From Limnoglobus roseus (GTDB lineage Bacteria > Planctomycetota > Planctomycetia > Gemmatales > Gemmataceae): a DNA stretch of 64,000 nt. A program made the position numbers and the translations under genes. Positions 41,752 to 49,351 of this stretch are shown piece by piece. Location of the stretch: assembly GCF_008254045.1 (NCBI RefSeq), contig NZ_CP042425.1, positions 5,580,001-5,644,000 on the forward strand, in the 5' to 3' direction. Numbering within the stretch: position 1 is the stretch's first letter; each line of letters starts with the position of its first letter. The notes under the pieces were generated by a model, which was not told the origin of the DNA, did no database searches, and was given only the letters and a program-made list of their open reading frames with translations.

Positions 41752-41896
41752 TGCAGGCAAGTTGCAGGCAAGTTGCAGGCAAGTTCGGGATGGGGGTGAC
41801 GAGTATGCGAGGGTTGAAACCGTCAGTCGGTGGCGATTTCGTTCCCGTTTGCGCCCCCGGATTTGCCTGCAAATCTGCCTGCAAAAACTGCCTGCA
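41752..41896. repeat. Two inverted triplets of TGCAGGC next to the tRNA
   Basis: Three direct copies of the 11-bp unit TGCAGGCAAGT (41752, 41763, 41774) face three copies of the reverse core GCCTGCA (41865, 41877, 41890), about 80 bases apart. The spacing and position just outside the tRNA 3' end fit integrase arm sites, excisionase sites or replication iterons. Confidence 0.65.
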
Positions 41897-41938
41897 TATA
41901 GACGTGTCGCAAGTGCTTATTCTGCAAGGGCTTACAAG

Positions 41939-42009
41939 AGCGGGATACGAGAGTCGAACTCGTCTCACAGCCTTGGGAAGGCTGGGCACAACCGATATAC
42001 CAATCCCGC
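41939..42009 (-). tRNA. tRNA-Gly (anticodon CCC)
   Basis: The minus-strand sequence starts GCGGGATTGGTATATCG and ends ATCCCGC plus a T discriminator, so the acceptor stem is complete (GCGGGAT with ATCCCGC). The anticodon arm is CAGCC-TTCCCAA-GGCTG with anticodon CCC, and the T arm contains GAGTTCGACTCTC. No CCA is encoded. The island begins directly past its 3' end, the usual attachment position for tyrosine-recombinase elements. Confidence 0.92.
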
Positions 42010-42088
42010 AACACCTACGATCTTAGCGACGGCCGTCGCCGACGCAAGATGTCTTTCCTCGAGTAGACGCATGAAGCTTCGCCGAGGT

Positions 42089-42718
42089 TCACGCCGTGCC
42101 GAATTGGCGGTCGCCGGCGTCGCCGAGGCCGGGGATGATATAGCCGATCTCGTTCAAGTGCGAATCGATTGCGGCCAGGTGGATCGGCACGTTGGGGTGC
42201 GCCGCTTGTAGGGCTGCAACGCCTTCCGGGGCGGCGATCAGGCCGATGAACTTAATCTGCGGCGTGCCGGCGAGTTTGAGCAGGCGGATGGCTTCGACGG
42301 CCGAACCGCCGGTGGCCAGCATCGGGTCGAGGACGAAGGCCATGCTCATGTCCGGCTTCGGTGGGAGCTTGTTGTAATACGTCACCGGCTGGAGCGTGGC
42401 GTGGTCGCGGTAGAGGCCGATGTGCCAGACACTCGCTTCGGGAAGCGCATCCAGCATCGCGTTGGCCATCCCGAGGCCGGCTCGCAAGACCGGCACGAGG
42501 CCGATCTTCTCCGCCAACTCGCGGCCCTCACACTCGACCAGCGGCGTGACGACGCGGGTGGGGCGAAGCGGCACGTCGCGCGTGGCCTCGTAGAAGAGCA
42601 CCTGCGAAATCTCGTACACCAACTGCCGGAACTCGCTCGGCAGAGTGGTGCAACTCCGCAGTTTCGCCAGCTTGTGGACCAGCAGCGGGTGTGTCGAAAC
42701 CTGCGGGGATGGGGCCAT
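42089..42718 (-). CDS. upp: Uracil phosphoribosyltransferase
   Basis: ATG at 42718 gives 209 residues, the normal size. Motifs are LVPVLRAGLGMANAMLDALP (about 75-94), YYNKLPPKPDMS, and the PRPP-binding DPMLATGGSAVEAIRLLK (about 132-149), followed by the uracil-binding DSHLNEIGYIIPGLGDAGDR end. The enzyme converts uracil and PRPP to UMP in pyrimidine salvage. It is the third gene of a salvage operon behind cytidine deaminase (16-base gap), and the first chromosomal gene to the right of the tRNA. Confidence 0.93.
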   Translation of the reverse strand: MAPSPQVSTHPLLVHKLAKLRSCTTLPSEFRQLVYEISQVLFYEATRDVPLRPTRVVTPLVECEGRELAEKIGLVPVLRAGLGMANAMLDALPEASVWHIGLYRDHATLQPVTYYNKLPPKPDMSMAFVLDPMLATGGSAVEAIRLLKLAGTPQIKFIGLIAAPEGVAALQAAHPNVPIHLAAIDSHLNEIGYIIPGLGDAGDRQFGTA

Positions 42719-42734
42719 GCGGAATCCGCCTGCG

Positions 42735-43169
42735 TTAACTGATGCCGGGCCGGGAGATCGAACTGCCGCCGAGCTTCTTGCCCAGGAACCGGCCGTCGAA
42801 AGGGAGGGGGAGGAGGTCGCCGAGTTTGTAGCAGACCATCTGTTTCTTGTGGTTGAGTAAGAACACTTCCACGTCGCCGCAGAGTTCCCACAGGAATTGT
42901 CGGCACGCGCCGCACGGCGGGGTGAGTTCGTCGGTTTCCACGAACACGGCGATGCGGGTGAACTTCCGCGAGCCATCCGAGATCGCCTTGCAGACAGCGA
43001 CCCGCTCGGCACAAATGGTCAGGCCGTAACTGGCACTCTCGACGTTGCAGCCGGCGTAGATGATGCCGTCCACGGCCTGCACGGCGGCCCCAACTTTGAA
43101 GCCAGAATACGGGGCGACCGCCTTGTTGCGGGCGGCGGCGGCGGCAATGAACAGTGGGTCGGCGCTCAT
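42735..43169 (-). CDS. cdd: Cytidine deaminase
   Basis: A 144-residue single-domain cytidine deaminase. The zinc site is formed by CAERVAVCKAI (Cys plus catalytic Glu, about residues 52-62) and PPCGACRQFLWEL (about 83-95). NKAVAPYSGFKVGAAV is the substrate-loop signature, and GCNVESASYGLTI the nucleoside-binding loop. It converts cytidine or deoxycytidine to the uridine form. The ATG overlaps the stop of the nucleoside phosphorylase gene by four bases. Length and motifs are complete. Confidence 0.93.
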   Translation of the reverse strand: MSADPLFIAAAAARNKAVAPYSGFKVGAAVQAVDGIIYAGCNVESASYGLTICAERVAVCKAISDGSRKFTRIAVFVETDELTPPCGACRQFLWELCGDVEVFLLNHKKQMVCYKLGDLLPLPFDGRFLGKKLGGSSISRPGIS

Positions 43170-44473
43170 GTCACTTCTTCCAGAATCAGAGGCAACTCCG
43201 AGGGCGACCCGGTGGTGAGAGTGTACGCGGAATGCAACTGGGGGAGTATCGGGTGAAACCGTGATTCGTCGCGGTAGTGGACCGTGAAGACGGCATCCCC
43301 GACACGAACTTCCTCACCGGGCTTGGCCCGCACGATAACGCCAACGGCTGGGTCAATTGTATCCTCAGATCGTGCCCGCCCGCCACCGAGTTTCATACTC
43401 GCCAGCCCGATTGCCTCGGCGTCCAGGCTCACAATCACACCAGCGGAGGTCGCCGTCACGTCATGCGTCTTCGGTGCGGTCGGCAGTCGGGTATAGTCGT
43501 CCACGACTCGCGCATCACCGCCCTGTTGGGCCACCATCTGCCGGAAGGCTTCGACGCCCTGCCCGGAGGTCAGGGCGTTGGTGACTTTCCGCTCGGCTTC
43601 GGCCAGAGTTTTTACGACGCCCGACAGCTGCACCATGCGAGCGGCGAGGTTCACGGACAACTCCGTCAGGTCGGCGGGGCCGTTCCCCTTCAGTGCCTCA
43701 ATCGACTCGATGACTTCCAGCGAATTGCCGACGGCCCGGCCGAGCGGAGCGTCCATTGCCGTGATGACCGCCTCGCACCGGAGGCCGTTCAACTTCGCCA
43801 CCTTCACGATTGTGTTCGCGAGGGCACGGGCCTTCTCGCGGGTTTTCATGAACGCGCCGCGGCCGCACTTCACGTCCATCACCAACCCTTCGATTCCTTC
43901 CGCGAGCTTTTTGCTCAGGATCGACGCCGTGATGAGCGGGATGCACTCCACCGTGCCGGTCACGTCGCGCATCGCGTAGAGTGTCTTGTCGGCCGGGGCC
44001 ACGTCACGGGTTTGCCCGATCATGCCGATGCGAACGGCCCGCACCGCCGTGCGGAACTCGGCTTCACTGAGGTTCACGCGGAAGCCGGGGATCGCTTCGA
44101 GTTTGTCCAGCGTGCCGCCGGTATGCCCCAACCCGCGGCCGGACATCATCGGCACGTTCACACCACACGCCGCCACGAGTGGGGCGAGAATGAGTGAGGT
44201 CTTGTCGCCGACGCCGCCGGTGCTGTGCTTGTCCACCTTCGGGCCGGGGATGTCGGACAGGTCGAGGCGCTTGCCGGAGTCGGTCATCTCGCGCGTGAGG
44301 ACCACCGTTTCCTCGGCGGACATGCCCTTCAAATAGATCGCCATGAGCAGCGCGGATAGCTGCGCGTCCTGCCAACCGCTGCCGGACGCGGCGGCCGTGA
44401 CGAAGGAACGAATCTCCTCAGCCGTGAGTTCGTGCCCGTCGCGCTTGCGGCTAATCACATCGACCGGACGCAT
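43166..44473 (-). CDS. deoA: Pyrimidine-nucleoside (thymidine) phosphorylase
   Basis: ATG at 44473 gives 435 residues, the family size. The N-terminal MRPVDVISRKRDGHELTAEE is typical. The signature SGRGLGHTGGTLDKLEAIPG lies near residues 112-131, with KHSTGGVGDKTSL (about 81-93) in the phosphate site. It cleaves thymidine or uridine with phosphate, releasing base and (deoxy)ribose 1-phosphate. First gene of the salvage operon with cdd and upp. It could equally be named pdp; substrate range is not predictable. An upstream extension to 45001 overlaps the divergent gene and is not used. Confidence 0.9.
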   Translation of the reverse strand: MRPVDVISRKRDGHELTAEEIRSFVTAAASGSGWQDAQLSALLMAIYLKGMSAEETVVLTREMTDSGKRLDLSDIPGPKVDKHSTGGVGDKTSLILAPLVAACGVNVPMMSGRGLGHTGGTLDKLEAIPGFRVNLSEAEFRTAVRAVRIGMIGQTRDVAPADKTLYAMRDVTGTVECIPLITASILSKKLAEGIEGLVMDVKCGRGAFMKTREKARALANTIVKVAKLNGLRCEAVITAMDAPLGRAVGNSLEVIESIEALKGNGPADLTELSVNLAARMVQLSGVVKTLAEAERKVTNALTSGQGVEAFRQMVAQQGGDARVVDDYTRLPTAPKTHDVTATSAGVIVSLDAEAIGLASMKLGGGRARSEDTIDPAVGVIVRAKPGEEVRVGDAVFTVHYRDESRFHPILPQLHSAYTLTTGSPSELPLILEEVT

Positions 44474-44566
44474 ACCTTCCCCCGAAGCCACCGAACGACT
44501 TTGTACCCGGAAGCGGCCGTGGCTACAATTCAATCCTTCCACACCCGCACACAATTTGAGGCAACC

Positions 44567-45991
44567 GTGGCGAACCGCTGGGCCTTGCTCGTCGCCGTCG
44601 AGAAACCCCTTCACCCGGAACGCGGCTCGGCCGCGTATGCGGAGGCGGACGCGAAGGCCTGGGCGGAAGCGTTGGTTTCGGCGGGCGTGCCGAAGAACCA
44701 GCAGTTCCACCTGACGAACGCCTACGCCACGAAGGCGGCGGTCGAGTCCCGACTGCGTCGGCTGAAGAAGCTCATCAAAAAAGGCGACGAACTCTTCCTC
44801 TTCTGGATCGGCCCCGGCTTCACCGAAGAGTCGTGCGGGTTCTTGAACTGTTGGGACACCCTCCCGGACGATGCCCCCGCAACGGCCATCGGCGCTGTAG
44901 AACTGCTTGCCAGCCTCGAAGCAACGAAGGCCGGGCAGGTCGCGTGTTTCCTGGCCGCGTCGGGACTGGCCCACGAGGAGTTGGCGAGTCACTTCGAACA
45001 ATCGCCGAAGGCCGTCGGGTTACTCGCGAGTGAGGCCGACGAAGAAGCGTTGACGGCCCCGGCGATCAAGCACGGCGTCTGGTCGCAACTGGTGGCGGAA
45101 GCCTTCGCCGGGCACGCGCGGAAGGCCGTGACCGGCGGGATGATGACCGCCCTCTCGCTCCAGCGATTTCTGGAAGACGAACTGCCCCGACGATTGCGGA
45201 AGTATTTCGAAGGCAACGTGCGGCAAACGCCCGTTCTCTTCGGCCGGCAGAACGCCGGGACGGTGCTGGCCCAGTTCGCGAATGTGCCCGACGGTTCCGA
45301 CGCTGTCTTGGACGCGGGTCGGTTGCGGCGGCTGGTATTCCGATCGGAATCGACCACCCGCGTTCGCGACCTGACGAACTTCCGCAAGACCTTCACCGTG
45401 CCGGATACGGCCAGCCCGTCGAACCGCAAGTTCGTGCAGCGGATCGCCACCGACGACATCCGCGCGGAACTCAACCGCGTCTTCGAGGAGTGCCGCGAGC
45501 AGTTCGGGTACAAACGGAAGGACTTGGAACTGACCGTCGGTCAGGACGGGACCGGCACGATTCGCACGCCCGATTTCGAGTTCACGCTGTTCGTGGATCT
45601 CGTGACCGACGAACCCTCGCAGATCGTCTGGCGGCGCGAGGTCGGGCAGTTCGCCGACGCGGACTTCATCCGTTCGGCCGAGTTCCAGGGCGGGGTCGGA
45701 TCGCAGTTCGATCAGCTCGTGTTCGAGTTCGCCAAGCCTGTCGACGTGACGGAGTTCATCGACCGCGTGGAGGACACCGCGCCGGCTGGCTTGAAACTCA
45801 AAGTCGGCGGCGAAGGGAAGTCGTGCGACATCACGCTGACCGGGTTCGCCGGCACGGTGTCGGTGAAGCGGCACGCCGTGGTCGTGCGCGGGCGGACCGG
45901 AAGTGGGACGGGCTTGCTCGACCTGTTCTTGCAAGTCCTGAGTAAATTCGGCTCACTCGGCGAATCGCTGGCCCTGCTCCCCACCCGGTAA
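44567..45991 (+). CDS. Caspase-like (peptidase C14 fold) protein, catalytic dyad apparently lost
   Basis: GTG 44567 after TTGAGG gives 474 residues. The N-terminal 230 residues follow the caspase fold: NRWALLVAVEKPLHPERGSA, EADAKAWAEALVSAGVPKNQ, then DELFLFWIGPGFTEESCGF, where active enzymes have G-H-G, and VACFLAASGLAHEEL, where they have D-x-C. Neither the His nor the Cys of the dyad is in place. The C-terminal 240 residues are a mixed domain of unknown type, without signal peptide. Planctomycetes encode many caspase-like proteins; this one may be a binding pseudoenzyme. Confidence 0.7.
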   Translation: MANRWALLVAVEKPLHPERGSAAYAEADAKAWAEALVSAGVPKNQQFHLTNAYATKAAVESRLRRLKKLIKKGDELFLFWIGPGFTEESCGFLNCWDTLPDDAPATAIGAVELLASLEATKAGQVACFLAASGLAHEELASHFEQSPKAVGLLASEADEEALTAPAIKHGVWSQLVAEAFAGHARKAVTGGMMTALSLQRFLEDELPRRLRKYFEGNVRQTPVLFGRQNAGTVLAQFANVPDGSDAVLDAGRLRRLVFRSESTTRVRDLTNFRKTFTVPDTASPSNRKFVQRIATDDIRAELNRVFEECREQFGYKRKDLELTVGQDGTGTIRTPDFEFTLFVDLVTDEPSQIVWRREVGQFADADFIRSAEFQGGVGSQFDQLVFEFAKPVDVTEFIDRVEDTAPAGLKLKVGGEGKSCDITLTGFAGTVSVKRHAVVVRGRTGSGTGLLDLFLQVLSKFGSLGESLALLPTR

Positions 45992-46046
45992 GGCCGGCAT
46001 CCCTACAACACCCGTCCACGCCAGCGACGCCGTTTCAGGGGGCAAC

Positions 46047-47072
46047 ATGGTCCGTATCGGGATTGTCGGCATCGGCTTCATGGGCCGCATCCACTACCTT
46101 GCCTCGCAGAAACTGGCGAACGCGAAGGTCGTCGCCGTGTGCAGTCGCGACCGGGCGAAGTTGGCCGGCGACTGGACCGAGACGCGCGGCAACTTCGGCC
46201 CCGAACCGGGCCAGGTCGATCTCACCGGCGTGAAGACTTACGAGACGCTCAACGCGATGCTCGCCGACCCGGACATCGACCTGATCGACGTCTGTAACCC
46301 CACCGATCAGCACCCCACCACCGCGATCGCGGCGCTGAAGGCCGGGAAGCACGTTCTGGTCGAGAAGGCGATCTCGCTCCAACCGGAGCAAGCGGACGAA
46401 ATGCTCGCGGCGGCGAAGTCGGCCGGGAAGATGCTCATGGTGGCCCACGTGCTGCCGTTCTTCCCAGAGTTCCGGTACGCGGCGACGGCCATCCGCGGCG
46501 GGGAGTACGGCAGGTTGATGGGGGCGCACTTCAAGCGGGTGATTTCGAAGCCGGACTGGTCCGCCGACATCGGCGACGCGAGCAAGACCGGCGGGCCTGC
46601 GATCGACTTGCACATCCACGACACGCACTTCATCGGCCTCGCGTGCGGTGTGCCGAAGGCGGTGTTTTCGAGCGGCGTCGTCGACCCGTCGGGGGCCGTG
46701 ACGTACCTGACGACCCAGTACCTTTACAGTCCCGGCGGCCCGAGCGTGACCTGTTCCAGCGGGGCCGTCTCGATGCCCGGCCGGTCGTTCGTTCATGGCT
46801 TCGAAATCTATCTGGAGAAGGCAACTCTTCTGTACGATTCGGGCGGCCCTGCCCTCACGCTGTTGACCGCGGACGGAAAGAGCGTTCACCCGGAAGTTGA
46901 GGGCGGTGGCGACCCGTTGGCCGCCTTTACGAGTGAAATTCAGACCGCCGTCGATGCTGTCGCGGCCGGTCGCGAGAGTGATCTTCTTAGTGCGAAACTG
47001 GCAAGGGATGCTCTGGTCCTCTGCTACCGCGAGTGTCAGTCGGTAAAGACGGGTGGAGTCGTCCCAGTTTAG
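46047..47072 (+). CDS. Gfo/Idh/MocA-family oxidoreductase
   Basis: A 341-residue NAD(P)-dependent dehydrogenase. RIGIVGIGFMGRIHYLA is the Rossmann nucleotide-binding motif at the N-terminus, followed by DIDLIDVCNPTDQHPTTAIA and the family Lys in LKAGKHVLVEKAISL (about residue 107). HIHDTHFIGLACG (about 190-202) supplies the His of the active site. The C-terminal sheet domain is complete. The substrate is likely a sugar or polyol, as for most planctomycete members. A hairpin follows the stop. Confidence 0.88.
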   Translation: MVRIGIVGIGFMGRIHYLASQKLANAKVVAVCSRDRAKLAGDWTETRGNFGPEPGQVDLTGVKTYETLNAMLADPDIDLIDVCNPTDQHPTTAIAALKAGKHVLVEKAISLQPEQADEMLAAAKSAGKMLMVAHVLPFFPEFRYAATAIRGGEYGRLMGAHFKRVISKPDWSADIGDASKTGGPAIDLHIHDTHFIGLACGVPKAVFSSGVVDPSGAVTYLTTQYLYSPGGPSVTCSSGAVSMPGRSFVHGFEIYLEKATLLYDSGGPALTLLTADGKSVHPEVEGGGDPLAAFTSEIQTAVDAVAAGRESDLLSAKLARDALVLCYRECQSVKTGGVVPV

Positions 47073-47110
47073 GATCATGCTTACCCAGATTGCCCCCTTT
47101 CGGTAATCGG

Positions 47111-47135
47111 AATGGTCTTCGCCGTCGGGACCATT
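47111..47135 (+). terminator. Possible hairpin terminator after the oxidoreductase
   Basis: AATGGTC (47111-47117) pairs with GACCATT (47129-47135) around an 11-base loop, 39 bases after the stop codon. There is no strong T run. Confidence 0.4.
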
Positions 47136-47216
47136 TCGCCGTTTGATAAACTGGAACGATTACCTGGGTTGCAGCAGTTCTGACGATGTTGGCAATGTCC
47201 CCTACGAGGCGTTGCC

Positions 47217-47927
47217 ATGAATCGGTTGACGTGCGGCTTACTCTTGATCGCGTTCGTGTTGGTGCCGGGGTGTACGACGTGCTCCTACCGGGCGGGCGAT
47301 CAATGCCTCGTGCCGGAGAGTTGCCCGGAGTATCCCGCTGACCAGCGAGCAAAGGTTTACGCGATCATCTTCCGCGGCTTCGACCCGTTCCACCTCACGC
47401 ACGTCGAGAAATTGCGTGAAGAGCTCAACCAGCACGGCTTCGCGAAGGTCTACTGCGTGGACTTTTACCACGAAGCGTTCATCGAAAAAGAGATCAAGCG
47501 GATTCTTTGCGAAGACCCGGACGCTCGGTTCGTGGTGGTCGGGTACAGCTTAGGGGCGGGGGTGGCCCAAAACTTGGTGACCCGGGTAACGGCGTGTTCC
47601 GTTCCCGTAGACGCTCTCGTGGAGATCGCCCCTGTCTACTTGCCGTTCACCGGCACGGGGCCGGATCTGAGTCGCGTCGGCCGTCACCTTATCATCGCGA
47701 ACTCGTACACACAACCGGCCTGTCACACGCGGGCTGAAGTTCTGAACCTCAGCGGGGCCGGATTCTTGACCGAGCCGTCCAACCCCGTCACGGTGCAAAT
47801 GCTGCGGGATATCCTCATGGCGTCTGCGGAGCACGTTCCGCCGTCCAGTAACGACGCCCATCCCACTGTGCCGTTGGTTGACAACCCGGCCCCGTTGCCC
47901 GGCCAGAACTTCGAGATTCCGCGTTAA
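47217..47927 (+). CDS. Lipoprotein with alpha/beta-hydrolase-like motif
   Basis: A 236-residue protein with a lipoprotein signal (MNRLTCGLLLIAFVLVPGC, acylated Cys at residue 19). The mature part contains YAIIFRGFDPFHLTHVEKLR, then FVVVGYSLGAGVAQNLV, where G-Y-S-L-G is the nucleophile elbow of alpha/beta hydrolases, and later VEIAPVYLPFTGTGPDL. A catalytic Asp and His cannot be assigned with certainty (NSYTQPACHTRAEVL may hold the His). Likely an envelope-anchored esterase-like or lipase-like protein. Confidence 0.65.
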   Translation: MNRLTCGLLLIAFVLVPGCTTCSYRAGDQCLVPESCPEYPADQRAKVYAIIFRGFDPFHLTHVEKLREELNQHGFAKVYCVDFYHEAFIEKEIKRILCEDPDARFVVVGYSLGAGVAQNLVTRVTACSVPVDALVEIAPVYLPFTGTGPDLSRVGRHLIIANSYTQPACHTRAEVLNLSGAGFLTEPSNPVTVQMLRDILMASAEHVPPSSNDAHPTVPLVDNPAPLPGQNFEIPR

Positions 47928-47974
47928 CTCTTGAGGGAATCCACTCGATCAGGGCGGGAAATTCGGAAACGATG

Positions 47975-48003
47975 TTGACTGGTGATGGGCTACGGATTAT
48001 TGT
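47975..48003 (+). promoter_or_regulatory. Sigma-70-type promoter of the small-RNA candidate
   Basis: TTGACT (47975-47980) and TATTGT (47998-48003) are 17 bases apart; an overlapping TATAGT at 48003-48008 is a second possible -10. Transcription would start near 48010-48012, exactly where the stem of the RNA candidate begins. Confidence 0.6.
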
Positions 48004-48011
48004 ATAGTACA

Positions 48012-48085
48012 GAGGCCGAGAGACGATGTGGATTTGAAGCTGAGTGGGCGACAGCTTCTCATTCACCACTCTCGGCCTCTTTTTT
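48012..48085 (+). ncRNA. Candidate small structured RNA upstream of truD
   Basis: The first 11 bases GAGGCCGAGAG pair perfectly with CTCTCGGCCTC at 48069-48079, followed at once by six T. Inside, GAAGCTG (about 48035) pairs with CAGCTTC (about 48052), and GTGG with CCAC. A promoter lies just before it. The whole unit of about 74 bases therefore has a start, closed structure and intrinsic terminator. It is not a tRNA and I do not recognise a known family. Confidence 0.6.
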
Positions 48086-48139
48086 CGTTTACACTGTGAG
48101 CCTCTCGACAAATCGGCCGTCGTCTGTTTCAATCAACTC

Positions 48140-49351
48140 ATGAAGATCAAGCAACTCCCCGAAGACTTCATCGTCGAAGAGGTTACGTCCGTCACGCCGT
48201 CCGGCGGCCCGTTCGCCTACTACCGCCTCGACAAGATCGGTTGGACGACGCCCGACGCCTTGAACGCCGTTCGCCGGCGGTGGGACATCGACGGGCGGCG
48301 GTTGAGCTACGGCGGACTGAAAGACCGCCACGCGAAGACGAGTCAACACTTTACGATCTACCACGGCCCGACTCGTAACCTCCAGCACGAACGGGTCACA
48401 GTCACCTACCTCGGACCAGTCGCGGAACCGTTCACCGCCCAACAAATCGGTGCGAACCGCTTCACGATCACGATGCGGGCCATCGCCGCCGGCCAAGTTC
48501 CCGGCATCCGGGCGGCGATCGACGAAGTCCACGCGAGCGGCCTGCCGAATTATTTTGACGACCAGCGGTTCGGCTCCGTCGGCTCGTCCCAAGAGTTCGT
48601 GGCGAAGGAAATGGTCCGCGGGAATTTCGAAGCGGCCCTCAAACTGGCGTTGGCCTCGCCCTACGAGTTCGACCGGGCGGCCCAGAAGCGAGAGAAGGCG
48701 ACCCTACTCGAACATTGGGGCGACTGGCCGGCGTGCAAGGCCAAACTCGACCGCGGCCACGCCCGGAGTTTGGTCGATTACCTCGTTCACCACCCGACCG
48801 ACTTTCGCGGGGCGGTCGCCCGATTGAAGCCGGAATTGCAGGGGCTGTACCTCTCGGCCTACCAGAGCCACGTCTGGAACCGCGTCCTGGCCTTGTGGCT
48901 GACGCAGACCCTTTCGCCCGACCGCCTCGCCCGAATCGACCTCCACCACGGGCACTTACCTGTGCCGACGAGTCTGCCCGAGGAACTGGTGGCCAAGTGG
49001 GAATCGTTGCAGTTGCCGCTGCCGTCGGCTCGGCTGAAGCCCGATGTGACGGCCGCGTGGCTGCCGCTGACAGAGGCGGTGTTGCAGGACGAGGGGCTGG
49101 CCCTGGCGACGATGAAAATACCCGGCCTGCAAAAGCCGTTCTTCTCGAAGGGCGATCGGAAAGCGTGCGTCCGCCCGCAAAATTTGGAAGCGAAGGACGA
49201 CGCGGACGACCAGAACCGCGGCCGGCGGAAGGTGATCTTGCGGTTCGAACTCCCGCGCGGCAGTTACGCAACGATGCTCGTGAAGCGGGTCGCGCAACTA
49301 CACGCCCGCCCGCCCGAACCGGCCGCTACTTCTTCTCCGCCAGTTCCTTGA
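48140..49351 (+). CDS. truD: tRNA pseudouridine(13) synthase TruD
   Basis: ATG 48140 gives 403 residues. KIKQLPEDFIVEEV is the TruD N-terminus. The catalytic motif appears as RRLSYGGLKDRHAKTSQHFT (about residues 51-70), with the catalytic Asp in GLKD. GLPNYFDDQRFGS (about 135-147) is the signature after it, and LYLSAYQSHVWNRVL (about 236-250) a further family motif. It makes pseudouridine at position 13 of tRNAs. The last bases overlap the convergent ceramidase-like gene by 26. The RNA candidate lies 55 bases upstream. Confidence 0.88.
   Translation: MKIKQLPEDFIVEEVTSVTPSGGPFAYYRLDKIGWTTPDALNAVRRRWDIDGRRLSYGGLKDRHAKTSQHFTIYHGPTRNLQHERVTVTYLGPVAEPFTAQQIGANRFTITMRAIAAGQVPGIRAAIDEVHASGLPNYFDDQRFGSVGSSQEFVAKEMVRGNFEAALKLALASPYEFDRAAQKREKATLLEHWGDWPACKAKLDRGHARSLVDYLVHHPTDFRGAVARLKPELQGLYLSAYQSHVWNRVLALWLTQTLSPDRLARIDLHHGHLPVPTSLPEELVAKWESLQLPLPSARLKPDVTAAWLPLTEAVLQDEGLALATMKIPGLQKPFFSKGDRKACVRPQNLEAKDDADDQNRGRRKVILRFELPRGSYATMLVKRVAQLHARPPEPAATSSPPVP

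Noticed and set aside
41752..41896. Possible CRISPR array
   Set aside because: Units are 11-13 bp, directly adjacent and reversed in the second half; there are no spacers of 30-40 bp and no cas genes.
44471..45001. N-terminal extension of the nucleoside phosphorylase
   Set aside because: The extension overlaps the divergent caspase-like gene, and ATG 44473 gives the normal family N-terminus.
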